From Burkholderiales bacterium PBB3 (lineage in GTDB: Bacteria; Pseudomonadota; Gammaproteobacteria; Burkholderiales; Burkholderiaceae_C): DNA of 64,000 bases. Under the pieces are notes generated by a model. That model saw only the letters and a program-made list of their open reading frames with translations, ran no database searches and was not told the DNA's origin. The stretch lies in the NCBI GenBank assembly GCA_002256115.1, contig NKIK01000021.1, positions 1 through 64,000 on the forward strand. Reading direction: 5' to 3'. This document shows, piece after piece, positions 34,915 to 43,994 of this stretch (within the stretch, counting starts at the first letter, position 1; each line of letters starts with the position of its first letter). A program made the position numbers and the translations under genes.

Positions 34915-36344
34915 TGTTGCATTCCCTTCGAAATTTCACGCCCCTGGTGGCGGCGCTCCTGCTCAGTGGCTGTGCCAGTTTGATGCCGCCCACGCAGGTC
35001 GATTCATCGGTGGCGGCGGCCTGGTCTGCGCCTTTGCCGCACCAAGGCACGGTCACCCAGCTAGCCCAGTGGTGGCAGCAGCAGGGCGATCCTTTGTTGG
35101 CAGAGCTGATCACAGCGGCGCAGGCGGTGAGCCCATCGGTATCGCAATCGCTGGCGCGCATAGAGGCGGCCCGCGCCAATCAGGCCCTGGCCCGTTCGGC
35201 GCTGCTGCCCAATATCTCGGCCCAGGTAGGTGTGAGCCGCGGCGTCAGCCAACCCGCCATTCCGGTGGCCACCACCTCGCAGTTGGGTGTGCAGGCTTCT
35301 TGGGAGCTGGATGTGGTGGGTGCCAACCGCGCGGTCAGCAATGCAGCCATGGCCAATCTGGAAGGCAGCCAGGCCCAGTGGCATGACGCGCGCGTGTCGG
35401 TGGCCGCCGAAGTTGCCAATTTGTACTACAGCCTGTCGACCTGCACCCAGCAGTTGGCCCTGGCCCAGCGCGATGCCGCGTCCCGCGCCGAGACGGCGCG
35501 GCTGACCGAAATCAACGCCAAAGTTGGCTTCTTGGCGCCCTCGTTGGCGGCCATGGCGCGCGCCAGCGCGGCGGATGGCAAAAGCCGCGCCACCCAGCAA
35601 AGTGCGCAGTGCGATATAGAAACCAAGAGCCTGGTGGCACTGACAGCCATTCCAGAGCCTGAATTAAGAAAGAAATTGGCCTCCAAGCCCGTGGATAGTG
35701 CGGGAGTAGCTCCTATTTCTGTAGCAAACGTGCCTGCACAAACTATCAGCCAGCGCCCCGACATTTACGCCGCCGAGCGCGATGTGGTGGTGGCCAGCGC
35801 CCAGGTGGGCAGTGCCAAGGCCCAGCGCTTTCCGCGCCTGAGCCTGAATGGTTCTATCGGCTCCATGCGGGTCAGCAGCGGCGGTGTCGACCAGGATGTG
35901 TCTACGTGGTCGTTTGGCCCCTTGGCCGTGAGCGTGCCACTGTTTGACGGCGGCCAGCGCGTAGCGGCGGTCAAGTCGGCCGAGGCCAATTACGCAGCCA
36001 CCGTGGTCGCCTACCGGGGCAAGGTGCGCAACGCGGTGCGCGAGGTGGAAGAAGCCCTGGTGAACTTGCAAAGCACCGAAGCGCGTGCCGAGGACACCAA
36101 GGTGTCCACCCAGGGCTACGCGGAATCCTTAGCCGCCACCCAATCCCGCTTCGGCCAGGGCCTGGCCAGCTTGGTAGAGCTGGAAGACGCCCGGCGCAAC
36201 GCGCTGGCATCCGAGTCCGCCCAACTGGGCCTGCGCCTGGAGCGCAACCGCGCTTGGGTGGCGCTGTACCGCGCCCTGGGCGGTGGCTTTGAGCCCGGCG
36301 CTGCGGCAGCCGCCACGACTACGGCCAACGCTTCTACGTACTGA
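34911..36344 (+). CDS. RND efflux outer-membrane lipoprotein (NodT family)
   Basis: The 477-residue protein has a lipobox LLLSGCASL and two OEP domains of alternating coiled-coil and beta segments (first about 60-250, second about 280-465, with QRPDIYAAERDVVVASAQVGSAKAQRFP). It is the TolC-like exit duct of the tripartite pump encoded by the next two genes. Repeat A copy 8 lies at about residues 254-272 in the linker between the two halves and encodes KPVDSAGVAPISVAN in frame. Homologues normally have a variable linker here, so it seems to be tolerated. Confidence 0.93.
   Translation: MMLHSLRNFTPLVAALLLSGCASLMPPTQVDSSVAAAWSAPLPHQGTVTQLAQWWQQQGDPLLAELITAAQAVSPSVSQSLARIEAARANQALARSALLPNISAQVGVSRGVSQPAIPVATTSQLGVQASWELDVVGANRAVSNAAMANLEGSQAQWHDARVSVAAEVANLYYSLSTCTQQLALAQRDAASRAETARLTEINAKVGFLAPSLAAMARASAADGKSRATQQSAQCDIETKSLVALTAIPEPELRKKLASKPVDSAGVAPISVANVPAQTISQRPDIYAAERDVVVASAQVGSAKAQRFPRLSLNGSIGSMRVSSGGVDQDVSTWSFGPLAVSVPLFDGGQRVAAVKSAEANYAATVVAYRGKVRNAVREVEEALVNLQSTEARAEDTKVSTQGYAESLAATQSRFGQGLASLVELEDARRNALASESAQLGLRLERNRAWVALYRALGGGFEPGAAAAATTTANASTY
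35672..35725 (+). repeat. Repeat A copy 8, inside the efflux outer-membrane gene
   Basis: A 54-nt copy with AGCT at 35708-35711 and TAGC at 35722-35725. The core has a single change (GGGAGTAGCT). It is read in frame in the gene's own direction. Confidence 0.9.
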
Positions 36345-36380
36345 TTTTTAAACTTTCATTTGATGCGACGCGAGAACACC

Positions 36381-37535
36381 ATGAACCTGCAAAACCGATT
36401 CCAAATCAAACCCGTCACCCTGGGCCTGATGGCGGCCAGCGTGCTGACCTTGGCCGCTTTGGGCCTGTTCGCCACCGGCAGCCAGGCGGCGGATGCTGCC
36501 AAGCCCGCAGAGGCCAAAGCCGCGCTCACCGTGTCGCTGACCCAGCCCAAAAACAGCATGCTGACCATCAAGCTCGCGGCCAACGGCAGCGTGGCCGCGT
36601 GGCAAGAGGCCAGTGTGGGTGCCGAGGCCAATGGCCTGCGCGTGGCGGAGTTGCAGGCCAATGTGGGCGACAGCGTCAAGCGCGGCCAAGTGTTGGCCAG
36701 CTTTGCCGCCGAGAGCGTGCAGGCGGACGTTTCTATTGCGCGCGCTGCACTGGCGGAGGCCCAGGCCAATGCCGCAGAGGCCGCCGCCAATGCCGATCGT
36801 GCCCGCGCCGTGCAAGGCAGTGGTGCTATCAGCGCCCAGCAGGTCAACCAATACCTGACCCAAGAGCAAACAGCCAAGGCCCGTGTCGAATCCGCTAAGG
36901 CCCAGCTGGACTCCCAGCTCTTGCGTCTGAAAAACACGCAGCTGCTGGCCCCAGACAACGGCATCATCTCCGCCCGCATGGCCACCGTGGGCAGTGTGGT
37001 GGGCGCTGGCACCGAAATGTTCAAGCTGATCCGCCAAGGCCGCCTGGAGTGGCGCGGTGAGGTCACCTCGTCCGAGCTGGCCCGCATCACCCCCGGCACT
37101 GCCGTCGTAGTCACTGCCCCGGGCGGCGCGCAGCTCAAAGGCAAAGTGCGCACGCTGGCACCCACCGTAGACGCCGCCACGCGCAATGGCTTGGTCTATG
37201 TGGATTTGGGCGGCGCGGTGGAGGGCGGCAAAGTGACTGCGGGTGCCTTCAAGCCAGGCATGTATGCGCGTGGCGAGTTCGAATTGGGTAGCTCGGGCGC
37301 GTTGACCGTGCCGCAAACTGCGGTGGTGGTGCGTGATGGCTTTAGCTATGTGTACCGCGTGAGCCCTGAGAACAAAATCAGCCAGCTCAAGGTGCAGACC
37401 GGCCGCGTCGTGGGCGATCAGGTCGAGATTCAAAGTGGCGTGAAACCGGAAGACAAGCTGGTGGCCAGTGGTGGCAGCTTTTTGAGCGAAGGCGACACCG
37501 TGCGTGTTGCGGGTGCTGCGCCGGCCGCCAAGTAA
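36381..37535 (+). CDS. RND efflux periplasmic adaptor (HlyD/AcrA-like)
   Basis: The 384-residue membrane fusion protein has an N-terminal signal/anchor segment (TLGLMAASVLTLAALGLFATG). A lipoyl/barrel-sandwich domain (VGAEANGLRVAELQANVGDSVKRGQVLASF) follows, then a coiled-coil hairpin (about 115-180, rich in Ala, Gln and Glu), a beta-barrel and a membrane-proximal domain. The start at 36381 is preferred; an ATG at 36363 would add six residues. It bridges the permease and the outer-membrane duct, and is cotranscribed with both. Confidence 0.92.
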   Translation: MNLQNRFQIKPVTLGLMAASVLTLAALGLFATGSQAADAAKPAEAKAALTVSLTQPKNSMLTIKLAANGSVAAWQEASVGAEANGLRVAELQANVGDSVKRGQVLASFAAESVQADVSIARAALAEAQANAAEAAANADRARAVQGSGAISAQQVNQYLTQEQTAKARVESAKAQLDSQLLRLKNTQLLAPDNGIISARMATVGSVVGAGTEMFKLIRQGRLEWRGEVTSSELARITPGTAVVVTAPGGAQLKGKVRTLAPTVDAATRNGLVYVDLGGAVEGGKVTAGAFKPGMYARGEFELGSSGALTVPQTAVVVRDGFSYVYRVSPENKISQLKVQTGRVVGDQVEIQSGVKPEDKLVASGGSFLSEGDTVRVAGAAPAAK

Positions 37536-37547
37536 GGAGAAAACACG

Positions 37548-40500
37548 ATGAATGTCTCAGCTTGGTCCATAAAAAACCCCATTCCGGCGGTCATGCTCTT
37601 TGTCTTGCTGACATTGGCAGGGCTGATGTCTTTCAGCGCGATGAAGGTGCAGCAGTTCCCTGATCTGGAACTGCCCACCGTCACCGTATCCGCCAGCCTG
37701 CCCGGTGCCGCACCCGCGCAACTGGAAACTGAAGTTGCACGCAAACTGGAAAACGCGATTGCGCCTTTGTCGGGCCTGAAAAACATCTACACCAATGTGT
37801 CGGATGGCAGCGTCAGCGTCACAGCCGAATTCCGCCTGGAGAAGCCCACCCAAGAAGCGGTCGACGATGTACGCAGCGCGGTGCAGCAGGTGCGCAGTGA
37901 TTTGCCAAGTGACTTGCGCGACCCCATCGTCAGCAAGATGAATTTGTCGGGTGCGCCTATCTTGGCCTTCACCATACGCTCCAGCAATATGGATGACGAG
38001 GCCCTGAGCTGGTTCGTGGACAACACCATCTCGCGCGCGCTCTTGGGTGTGCGCGGTGTGGGCTCCGTGGCCCGCGTGGGCGGCGTGACGCGTGAAGTGC
38101 AAGTGGCGCTAGACCCGCTGAAGCTGCAAAGCCTGGGCGCCACCGCGGCCGATGTGTCGCGTCAGCTCAAACAAGTGCAAACCGAGAGCGCGGGCGGCCG
38201 CGCTGATATTGGTGGCTCTGAGCAGCCGATGCGCACCCTGGCTACCGTGGCCACGGTGGAGGAGTTGTCGCGCATAGAGCTGAGCCTGGGCAGCGGCAAG
38301 CGCGTGCGTCTGGATGAGATTGCCACCGTCAAAGACACCGTGGCTGAGCGGCGCAGCTTTGCGACTTTGAATGGCAAATCGGTGGTCGGTTTTGAGATCA
38401 CCCGCAGCAAGGGCGCCAGTGAAGTGGAAGTGGGCGCGGCCGTGCAAAAGGCGCTGGCCGACCTGAAGGCCCAGCACCCCGATCTGGAGCTGACCCAGGC
38501 CTTTGACTTTGTAACCCCGGTGCAGGAGGAGTTCGATGCGTCGATGACCATGCTGTACGAGGGCGCGATTTTGGCGGTCATCGTGGTGTGGTTCTTTTTG
38601 CGCAGCTGGCGTGCCACGTTGGTGTCTGCGGTGGCGCTGCCGCTGTCGGCTATTCCCGCCTTTATCGGCATGCACTACATGGGCTTTACCACCAATGTGG
38701 TGACGCTGCTGGCGCTGTCTTTGGTCATCGGGATTTTGGTGGACGATGCGATTGTGGAGGTGGAAAACATCGAACGCCACCTGCGCATGGGCAAGACGCC
38801 TTATCAGGCCGCGATGGAAGCGGCGGACGAAATCGGCCTGGCCGTGATCGCAACTACTTTCGCGCTGATTGCGGTGTTTTTGCCCACCGCGTTTATGAGC
38901 GGTGTGGTGGGCAAATTCTTCAAGCAGTTTGGCTGGACTGCGGTGTTTGCGGTGTTCGCTTCGTTGATCGTGGCGCGGGTGCTGACGCCCATGATGGCGG
39001 CCTACATCATGAAGCCCTCTACCCATGTGCACGAAGAGCCCACCTGGATGCCGCTGTACCTGAAGATCACGCGCTGGACCCTGAACCACCGCTGGATCAC
39101 GATGTTTTCGGCCGTCGCTTTCTTCATCGGGTCGCTGTTTTTGGTGCCTTTGATCCCCAGTGGATTTATTCCGCCGGATGACAACTCCCAGACCCAGGTC
39201 TACCTGGAGCTGCCCCCTGGCACCACACTGGCACAAACCAGCGTGGCGGCCGAAAGCGCACGCGCGATGATTAGCAAGGTCAAGCATGTGCAAAGCGTCT
39301 ACACCACGGCGGGTGGTGGTTCGGTGGGTTCAGACCCGTTTGCGGGTGGAGCCAGCACCGAGGTGCGCAAGGCCACGCTGACGGTGCTGTTGGATGACCG
39401 CGGCAAACGCCCGCGCAAGCAGGTGATCGAGAGCCAAATGCGCACCGCGCTGGCCGAACTGCCGGGGGCGCGTTTCAAAGTGGGCTTGGGTGGATCGGGA
39501 GAGAAATACCAGTTGGCCCTGAAGGGTGAAGACCCGGTGGCCCTGGCGCAAGCCGCTGCCGCGGTGGAACGTGATCTGCGCAAGATCCCAGGCCTGGGCA
39601 ACATCTCGTCCAGTGCCAGCCTGACGCGCGCTGAGATCGCCATCCGCCCCGACTTTGCCAAGGCTGCCGATATGGGTGTCACAAGTGCCGCCATTGCCGA
39701 GACGCTGCGCATCGCCACCGTGGGGGATTACGAGTCGGCGCTGGCCAAGCTCAATCTGAGCCAACGCCAGGTGCCTATCGTGGTCAAGCTGGCCACCGAT
39801 GCGCGCCAGGATCTGGAAGTGCTGGGCCGCTTGATGGTGCCCGGTGTCAAGGGTCCGGTGATGCTGAGCCAGGTCGCCACGTTTGAAATGTCAGGCGGCC
39901 CGGCGGTGGTCAGCCGCCTGAACCGCGTGCGCAATGTCAATTTTGAAGTGGAGTTGTCCGGCGTGCCGCTGGGTGAGGTGACCGAGGCCGTGGCCAAGCT
40001 GCCGAGCATCGTGAATCTGCCAGCCGGTGTGCAGCAGCTAGAGATTGGCGACGCTGAAGTGCAAGGCGAAATGGTGGCTGGCTTCGGCGTGGCCATGCTG
40101 ACCGGCGTACTGTGTATCTACATTGTGCTGGTGCTGCTGTTCAAAGACTTTTTGCACCCTATCTCGATTTTGCCGTCGGTGATTCTGTCCTTCGGTGGTG
40201 CCTTTTTGGGCCTGCTGATCAGCGGCAAGATGCTGTCCATGCCGTCCTTCATTGGCTTGGTGATGCTGATTGGCGTGTCGACCAAAAACTCGATTCTGCT
40301 GGTGGAGTACGCCATCACGGCGCGCCGTGAACATGGGCTGAATCGCTTTGAAGCGCTGATGGACGCCTGCCACAAACGTGCCCGCCCCATCATCATGACG
40401 ACGATTGCCATGGTGGCCGGTATGCTGCCGCTGGTGATTGGCTTGGGTGATGCGGACAACAGCTTCCGCGCCCCCATGGCGGCGGCGGTGATTGGTGGTT

Positions 40501-40652
40501 TGATCACCTCCACCATCCTGAGCCTGCTGGTGACGCCAAGCTTCTTCTCCATCGTCGATGACATTGAGCACTTTGTCGGCGTAGCCAAGCGCAAGATGCT
40601 GCGCCAGCCACCGGAAGCCCCTGTTCCTGCCAAAGCGGCTGAGACGCTATAG
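37548..40652 (+). CDS. RND efflux permease (HAE1/AcrB-like)
   Basis: The 1034-residue inner-membrane pump has the RND duplication of one plus five helices with large periplasmic loops. The N-terminus (SAWSIKNPIPAVMLFVLLTLAG) is cytoplasmic. TM4 carries the proton-relay Asp pair in LVIGILVDDAIVEVENIERHL, and the second half has the matching helix with STKNSILLVEYA. AAGGAG precedes the start. Substrates are unknown; HAE1 pumps handle hydrophobic drugs, and some members of this branch act with a single adaptor, as here. Confidence 0.95.
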   Translation: MNVSAWSIKNPIPAVMLFVLLTLAGLMSFSAMKVQQFPDLELPTVTVSASLPGAAPAQLETEVARKLENAIAPLSGLKNIYTNVSDGSVSVTAEFRLEKPTQEAVDDVRSAVQQVRSDLPSDLRDPIVSKMNLSGAPILAFTIRSSNMDDEALSWFVDNTISRALLGVRGVGSVARVGGVTREVQVALDPLKLQSLGATAADVSRQLKQVQTESAGGRADIGGSEQPMRTLATVATVEELSRIELSLGSGKRVRLDEIATVKDTVAERRSFATLNGKSVVGFEITRSKGASEVEVGAAVQKALADLKAQHPDLELTQAFDFVTPVQEEFDASMTMLYEGAILAVIVVWFFLRSWRATLVSAVALPLSAIPAFIGMHYMGFTTNVVTLLALSLVIGILVDDAIVEVENIERHLRMGKTPYQAAMEAADEIGLAVIATTFALIAVFLPTAFMSGVVGKFFKQFGWTAVFAVFASLIVARVLTPMMAAYIMKPSTHVHEEPTWMPLYLKITRWTLNHRWITMFSAVAFFIGSLFLVPLIPSGFIPPDDNSQTQVYLELPPGTTLAQTSVAAESARAMISKVKHVQSVYTTAGGGSVGSDPFAGGASTEVRKATLTVLLDDRGKRPRKQVIESQMRTALAELPGARFKVGLGGSGEKYQLALKGEDPVALAQAAAAVERDLRKIPGLGNISSSASLTRAEIAIRPDFAKAADMGVTSAAIAETLRIATVGDYESALAKLNLSQRQVPIVVKLATDARQDLEVLGRLMVPGVKGPVMLSQVATFEMSGGPAVVSRLNRVRNVNFEVELSGVPLGEVTEAVAKLPSIVNLPAGVQQLEIGDAEVQGEMVAGFGVAMLTGVLCIYIVLVLLFKDFLHPISILPSVILSFGGAFLGLLISGKMLSMPSFIGLVMLIGVSTKNSILLVEYAITARREHGLNRFEALMDACHKRARPIIMTTIAMVAGMLPLVIGLGDADNSFRAPMAAAVIGGLITSTILSLLVTPSFFSIVDDIEHFVGVAKRKMLRQPPEAPVPAKAAETL

Positions 40653-40663
40653 GCCGCACCGGT

Positions 40664-40804
40664 ATGAAAACCAGCTATCTCTTTATTGCCATCTTGGTGT
40701 GCAGCGTCTTGGGTGCCGTGGTGGTGGGGCGCACGGCCAAGAATGCCTGCTTCTTGATCTCGGGCCTGCTGGCGGTGTATGGCCTGTTCAGGATGCTGGG
40801 CTAG
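40664..40804 (+). CDS. 46-residue two-helix membrane protein
   Basis: This small frame starts 11 nt after the permease stop. It encodes a short basic start, a hydrophobic helix (YLFIAILVCSVLGAVVVG), a loop RTAKNA and a second helix (CFLISGLLAVYGLFRML). It is not a shadow of any gene. Its place at the end of the RND operon recalls small proteins such as AcrZ that bind RND permeases, but there is no sequence proof. The ribosome binding site is weak, so translation may depend on coupling to the permease. Confidence 0.55.
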   Translation: MKTSYLFIAILVCSVLGAVVVGRTAKNACFLISGLLAVYGLFRMLG

Positions 40805-40834
40805 GCGAGAGGGGCGGGGAGCTTTACGGGGTTT

Positions 40835-41581
40835 TTAGCGCCCGCCCGACACCTCCAACACCGTGCCGGTGGTGTAAGACGCTGCATCGGACAGCAGCCA
40901 CAGCACCGCCTGGGCCACTTCTTCGGGTGTGCCGCCGCGCCCCATGGGCACCGAGGTTTTGACCCGATCCACCCGGCCCGGCTCGCCCCCGCTGGCGTGG
41001 ATATCGGTGTAAATCAAGCCCGGCGATACCGCGTTGACCCGTATGCCTTCGGCCGCCACTTCTTTGGCCAAGCCGATGGTTAAGGTATCCACCGCTGCCT
41101 TAGAGGCCGCGTAGTCCACATATTCGCCCGGCGAGCCCAGCTTGGAGGCGCGCGATGACACATTCACAATCGCACCACCCGGCCCGTCTTGAGCTGTGGA
41201 CATGCGCCGCACCGCCTCCCGCGCGCATAAAAAACTGCCCAGCACATTGGTGGCCAGCACGCGGCTGATGCGCTCGGCTGTCATGTGCTCCACCCTGGAT
41301 TGCTGCTCCAAAACACCCGCGTTGTTGACCAGGGCGCTGATACGGCCCAGCGACGCATCTACCTGGGCAAATAGGCGCAGCACATCGGCCTCCAGCGCCA
41401 CGTCGGCCTGCACCGCCAGTGCCTGCCCGCCCGCGCTGGTGATGTCTGCCACCAGCTGGTCCGCAGCAGCCCGGTTGTTCACATAACTAAGGGCGACTGC
41501 GTAGTGCTGTTGTGCGGCCAGGCGCGCGGTGGCGGCACCAATGCCGCGCGAGCCGCCGGTAATGAGGATGACTTTTTTCAT
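40835..41581 (-). CDS. short-chain dehydrogenase/reductase
   Basis: The 248-residue enzyme has the classical SDR pattern: the nucleotide motif ITGGSRGIGAATA near the N-terminus, the NNAG motif in ALVNNAGVLE, catalytic Ser in VNVSSRASKLG, and Tyr and Lys in YVDYAASKAAV. The C-terminus ends TGTVLEVSGGR. The loop SRG suggests NADP use, as in FabG-like glucose dehydrogenase relatives. The start at 41581 skips an unconserved extension. The substrate is unknown and there is no operon partner. Confidence 0.9.
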   Translation of the reverse strand: MKKVILITGGSRGIGAATARLAAQQHYAVALSYVNNRAAADQLVADITSAGGQALAVQADVALEADVLRLFAQVDASLGRISALVNNAGVLEQQSRVEHMTAERISRVLATNVLGSFLCAREAVRRMSTAQDGPGGAIVNVSSRASKLGSPGEYVDYAASKAAVDTLTIGLAKEVAAEGIRVNAVSPGLIYTDIHASGGEPGRVDRVKTSVPMGRGGTPEEVAQAVLWLLSDAASYTTGTVLEVSGGR

Positions 41582-41732
41582 GCGGATGGGGTCAAAGTGA
41601 GGGCAAGTGTTGCCATTGTGCCTACGCACCGCACCTGTGCGACAGATAGCTGCTTTGCGGCACTACAGTGGTGCGATACTTAAATTGGCGTGGGCGTAGA
41701 CCCGCGTTTTTATCTATAACGAGGAGATCAAC

Positions 41733-42911
41733 ATGATGCAAAAGACACGGGCCGCACTGGCTGCGTTGGTCGGGTTGGGGCTATTTGCCGGTTCTACGGG
41801 CTTTGCCAGCGCCCAGCAGGGCATTAGCAAAGACGAGATTCTGGTCGGCACCATTCAGGATTTGTCAGGCCCGCTGGCGGGTTACGGCAAGCAGGCCCGC
41901 AACGGCATGTTGCTGGCGGTGGAAGAGGTGAATGAGCAAGGCGGCATCAATGGCCGCAAGATCAAGCTGCTGATAGAGGACGCTGGCTACGATCCCAAAC
42001 GCGCGGTATTGGCGGCCACCAAGTTGGTGCAGCAAGACAAAATTTTCATGATGCTGGGGCACATCGGCACGGCGCAAAACAACGCCGCGATGCCGATTCT
42101 GTTTGAGAAAGAAGTGATCAACTTCTTCCCGCTGACAGCGGCGCGTGAGATGTATGAGCCGTTTCACCGGCTCAAGTTCTCCACTGTCACTACCTACTAC
42201 GAGCAAATCCGCACGGCCTTGCCCAAGTTGATTCGGCGCAAGCCAGTCACCAAAGTCTGTGCGCTGTACCAGGACGATGAATTTGGCCTGGAAGTACTGC
42301 GTGGCACGGAAGAAGGGCTCAAGCTCAGCCAGCTGGCATTGACAGACAAGACGTCATTCAAACGCGGCGCCACGGATTTTTCAACGCAGGTCGTCAAAAT
42401 GCAAGCCAGCGGTTGCGAAATGGTCGTGCTGGGCACGATTATTCGTGAGACGGTAGGTGTCATGGGGGCCGCCCGCAAACTCGGCTACACCCCGATCTTT
42501 TTGGGATCGAGTGCAGCGTATTCCGAGTTGATCCCCAAGTTGGGTGGCAAGATTGCAGAGGGGCTCTACGCCACCATGACGGGGCAAATTCCTTATGCCG
42601 ACGATCCATCGCCGCAGGTGCGCCGCTGGGCTAGCAAGTACTCCACCAAGTTCAATGAAGACCCGTCGTCGATTTCGGTATTTGGCTACACCACCATCAA
42701 TGTGTTTGCCCAAGCCATGCGGGAAGCCGGACCACGCCCCAACACCTCCAAGTTCATCCGTGCCATGGAGACTGTGAAGTACCCGAGCGATATGTTTGGC
42801 AACCCCGCTTTGCGCTTCACGCCCACCAAGCGCCTGGGTAGCAATGAATCCCGTTTGTCGCAAATTCAGGATGGCCGCTGGAAAGTGGTCATTGATTACG
42901 ACGTGCAGTAA
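41733..42911 (+). CDS. branched-chain amino acid-type ABC substrate-binding protein (orphan)
   Basis: The 392-residue protein has a Sec signal peptide ending FASAQQ and a type I periplasmic binding fold of the LivJ/Peripla_BP_6 class (ILVGTIQDLSGPLAGYGKQARNGMLLAVEEVNEQGGINGRK in parts; key pieces are QDLSGPLAGYG and VNEQGGINGRKI). GAGGAG precedes the start. No permease or ATPase genes lie nearby, so it either serves a distant transporter or acts as a sensor partner. Ligands of the family are amino acids, amides or aromatic compounds; none can be assigned. Confidence 0.88.
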   Translation: MMQKTRAALAALVGLGLFAGSTGFASAQQGISKDEILVGTIQDLSGPLAGYGKQARNGMLLAVEEVNEQGGINGRKIKLLIEDAGYDPKRAVLAATKLVQQDKIFMMLGHIGTAQNNAAMPILFEKEVINFFPLTAAREMYEPFHRLKFSTVTTYYEQIRTALPKLIRRKPVTKVCALYQDDEFGLEVLRGTEEGLKLSQLALTDKTSFKRGATDFSTQVVKMQASGCEMVVLGTIIRETVGVMGAARKLGYTPIFLGSSAAYSELIPKLGGKIAEGLYATMTGQIPYADDPSPQVRRWASKYSTKFNEDPSSISVFGYTTINVFAQAMREAGPRPNTSKFIRAMETVKYPSDMFGNPALRFTPTKRLGSNESRLSQIQDGRWKVVIDYDVQ

Positions 42912-42979
42912 TCCACCGGTGCGCCAGGGCTGCCTGCAAGGGCTGGCCCTGGCCATGGGCCATTGCCCAGTATCCCGAT

Positions 42980-43603
42980 TTAAGCGCCTTGGCCCAGCAG
43001 CGCTGATTTGAGTTTCTCGTCCGCCGGGCGGGCACCTAACCAAATGCGCATCATTGCGCTGATCAGGTCTGGCTTGGCAAACACTTCAACGGTGGGCTTG
43101 GGCTGGCTGCGCTCGCGTACGGTGATGGTGATGGTGGTGCCGCCGGTGGCGTTCCAGTCAATCTGAAAGCTGTCACCCGCTTTGAGCTTGCCCTGTTTGG
43201 CGATCAGCGAGCCCAGGTCCATGATTTCCGGGATGATTTCCACCAGCTCATCGTCGCTGGAATTGCTGGTCAGCCCGCGCGCCAGCAACTCGCTGATCTG
43301 TCGGCTGTTCACATCACGCAGCAAGGTCACTACCAGTTGCTTGGCACCTTTGTCAGCAATGACGACACCGGGCACGGTGGTTTTTTGTTCCAGGTACAGC
43401 GCAGCGGTGTAGAGGTCTTTGTCGCCCATACGGCGCACGCCAGCGCCATTCAGCACCAGCTTGGCAGCCCCCGCTTGTTTCTGTGGGGCATAACTCACCT
43501 CGGACACATCCAACGCCCATGCCGGGGCAGCCAGCGCGCTGCCCACCAGTGCCAAACACAGGGCGGCGTAGGTCACCATCGATTTGGAAAATAGGGTTTT
43601 CAT
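42980..43603 (-). CDS. chalcone isomerase-like exported protein
   Basis: The 207-residue protein has a Sec signal peptide (ALCLALVGSALAAPAWA) and a fold like the bacterial chalcone-isomerase-like family: LVLNGAGVRRMGDKDLYTAALYLEQKT near the N-terminus and IWLGARPADEKLKSALLG at the end. The family is common in proteobacteria with no firm enzymatic role, and may bind fatty acids. Start 43603 is set by AAGGA and the signal peptide; a longer frame upstream is spurious. Confidence 0.87.
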   Translation of the reverse strand: MKTLFSKSMVTYAALCLALVGSALAAPAWALDVSEVSYAPQKQAGAAKLVLNGAGVRRMGDKDLYTAALYLEQKTTVPGVVIADKGAKQLVVTLLRDVNSRQISELLARGLTSNSSDDELVEIIPEIMDLGSLIAKQGKLKAGDSFQIDWNATGGTTITITVRERSQPKPTVEVFAKPDLISAMMRIWLGARPADEKLKSALLGQGA

Positions 43604-43899
43604 ACAAGTCCTTGTGTAAACGTCGAGCAACAGAGCTCTACACGACTGTAGAAGCAAGTGGTGCGGCGTATTAGGGTAAACACTCAGTTGAAGCCTCGCC
43701 ACCCTGGAGCGGACTGCCCAAAAAAATGGCAGTTTGGTGCGCCGGGGCTGGCCCAGCAGCGTTCGCCAAGCCGCAATGCTATTTTTTGCACCAAATTGGG
43801 GCAAAAATGCCGTGCTGGCCCCGGTGACAGGGCCAGCCGTGCACCGCGCATTGGAGAGCTCACTCAGTTTGCGCGTGGTGGCTGCGCAACGGCCTTTTG

Positions 43900-43993
43900 C
43901 TGGTAAGCACGGGCCGCATCATCGTTCAGCGGATGCGTCAGCATTGCGCGCCACCTCAGCCGCACTGCACAATATGGTTTCTTGCGGCCCCGT
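43900..43993 (-). pseudogene. remnant of a TacAT-type toxin-antitoxin module
   Basis: Positions 43900-43950 match 45 of 51 bases of the intact GNAT toxin gene at 48661-48711, and 43951-43993 match 36 of 43 bases of the DUF1778 antitoxin gene at 49268-49310, in the same orientation and order. On the minus strand they encode a TGPQE...AAEV piece joined to an AMLTHPLNDDAA piece. About 560 nt between the two parts have been deleted. The rest of the gap 43604-43994 shows no gene. Confidence 0.75.
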
Positions 43994-43994
43994 C

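Noticed and set aside
36348-37433. A 361-codon frame antisense to the adaptor gene
   Set aside because: Its composition is that of an antisense shadow, and the sense strand encodes a clear HlyD-like protein.
38109-39293. A 394-codon frame antisense to the RND permease
   Set aside because: It is His/Gln/Arg-rich shadow sequence, typical of antisense frames in GC-rich genes.
43658-43906. Short plus-strand frames between the chalcone-isomerase-like gene and the TacAT remnant
   Set aside because: They have no coding character, and they run into the minus-strand remnant.
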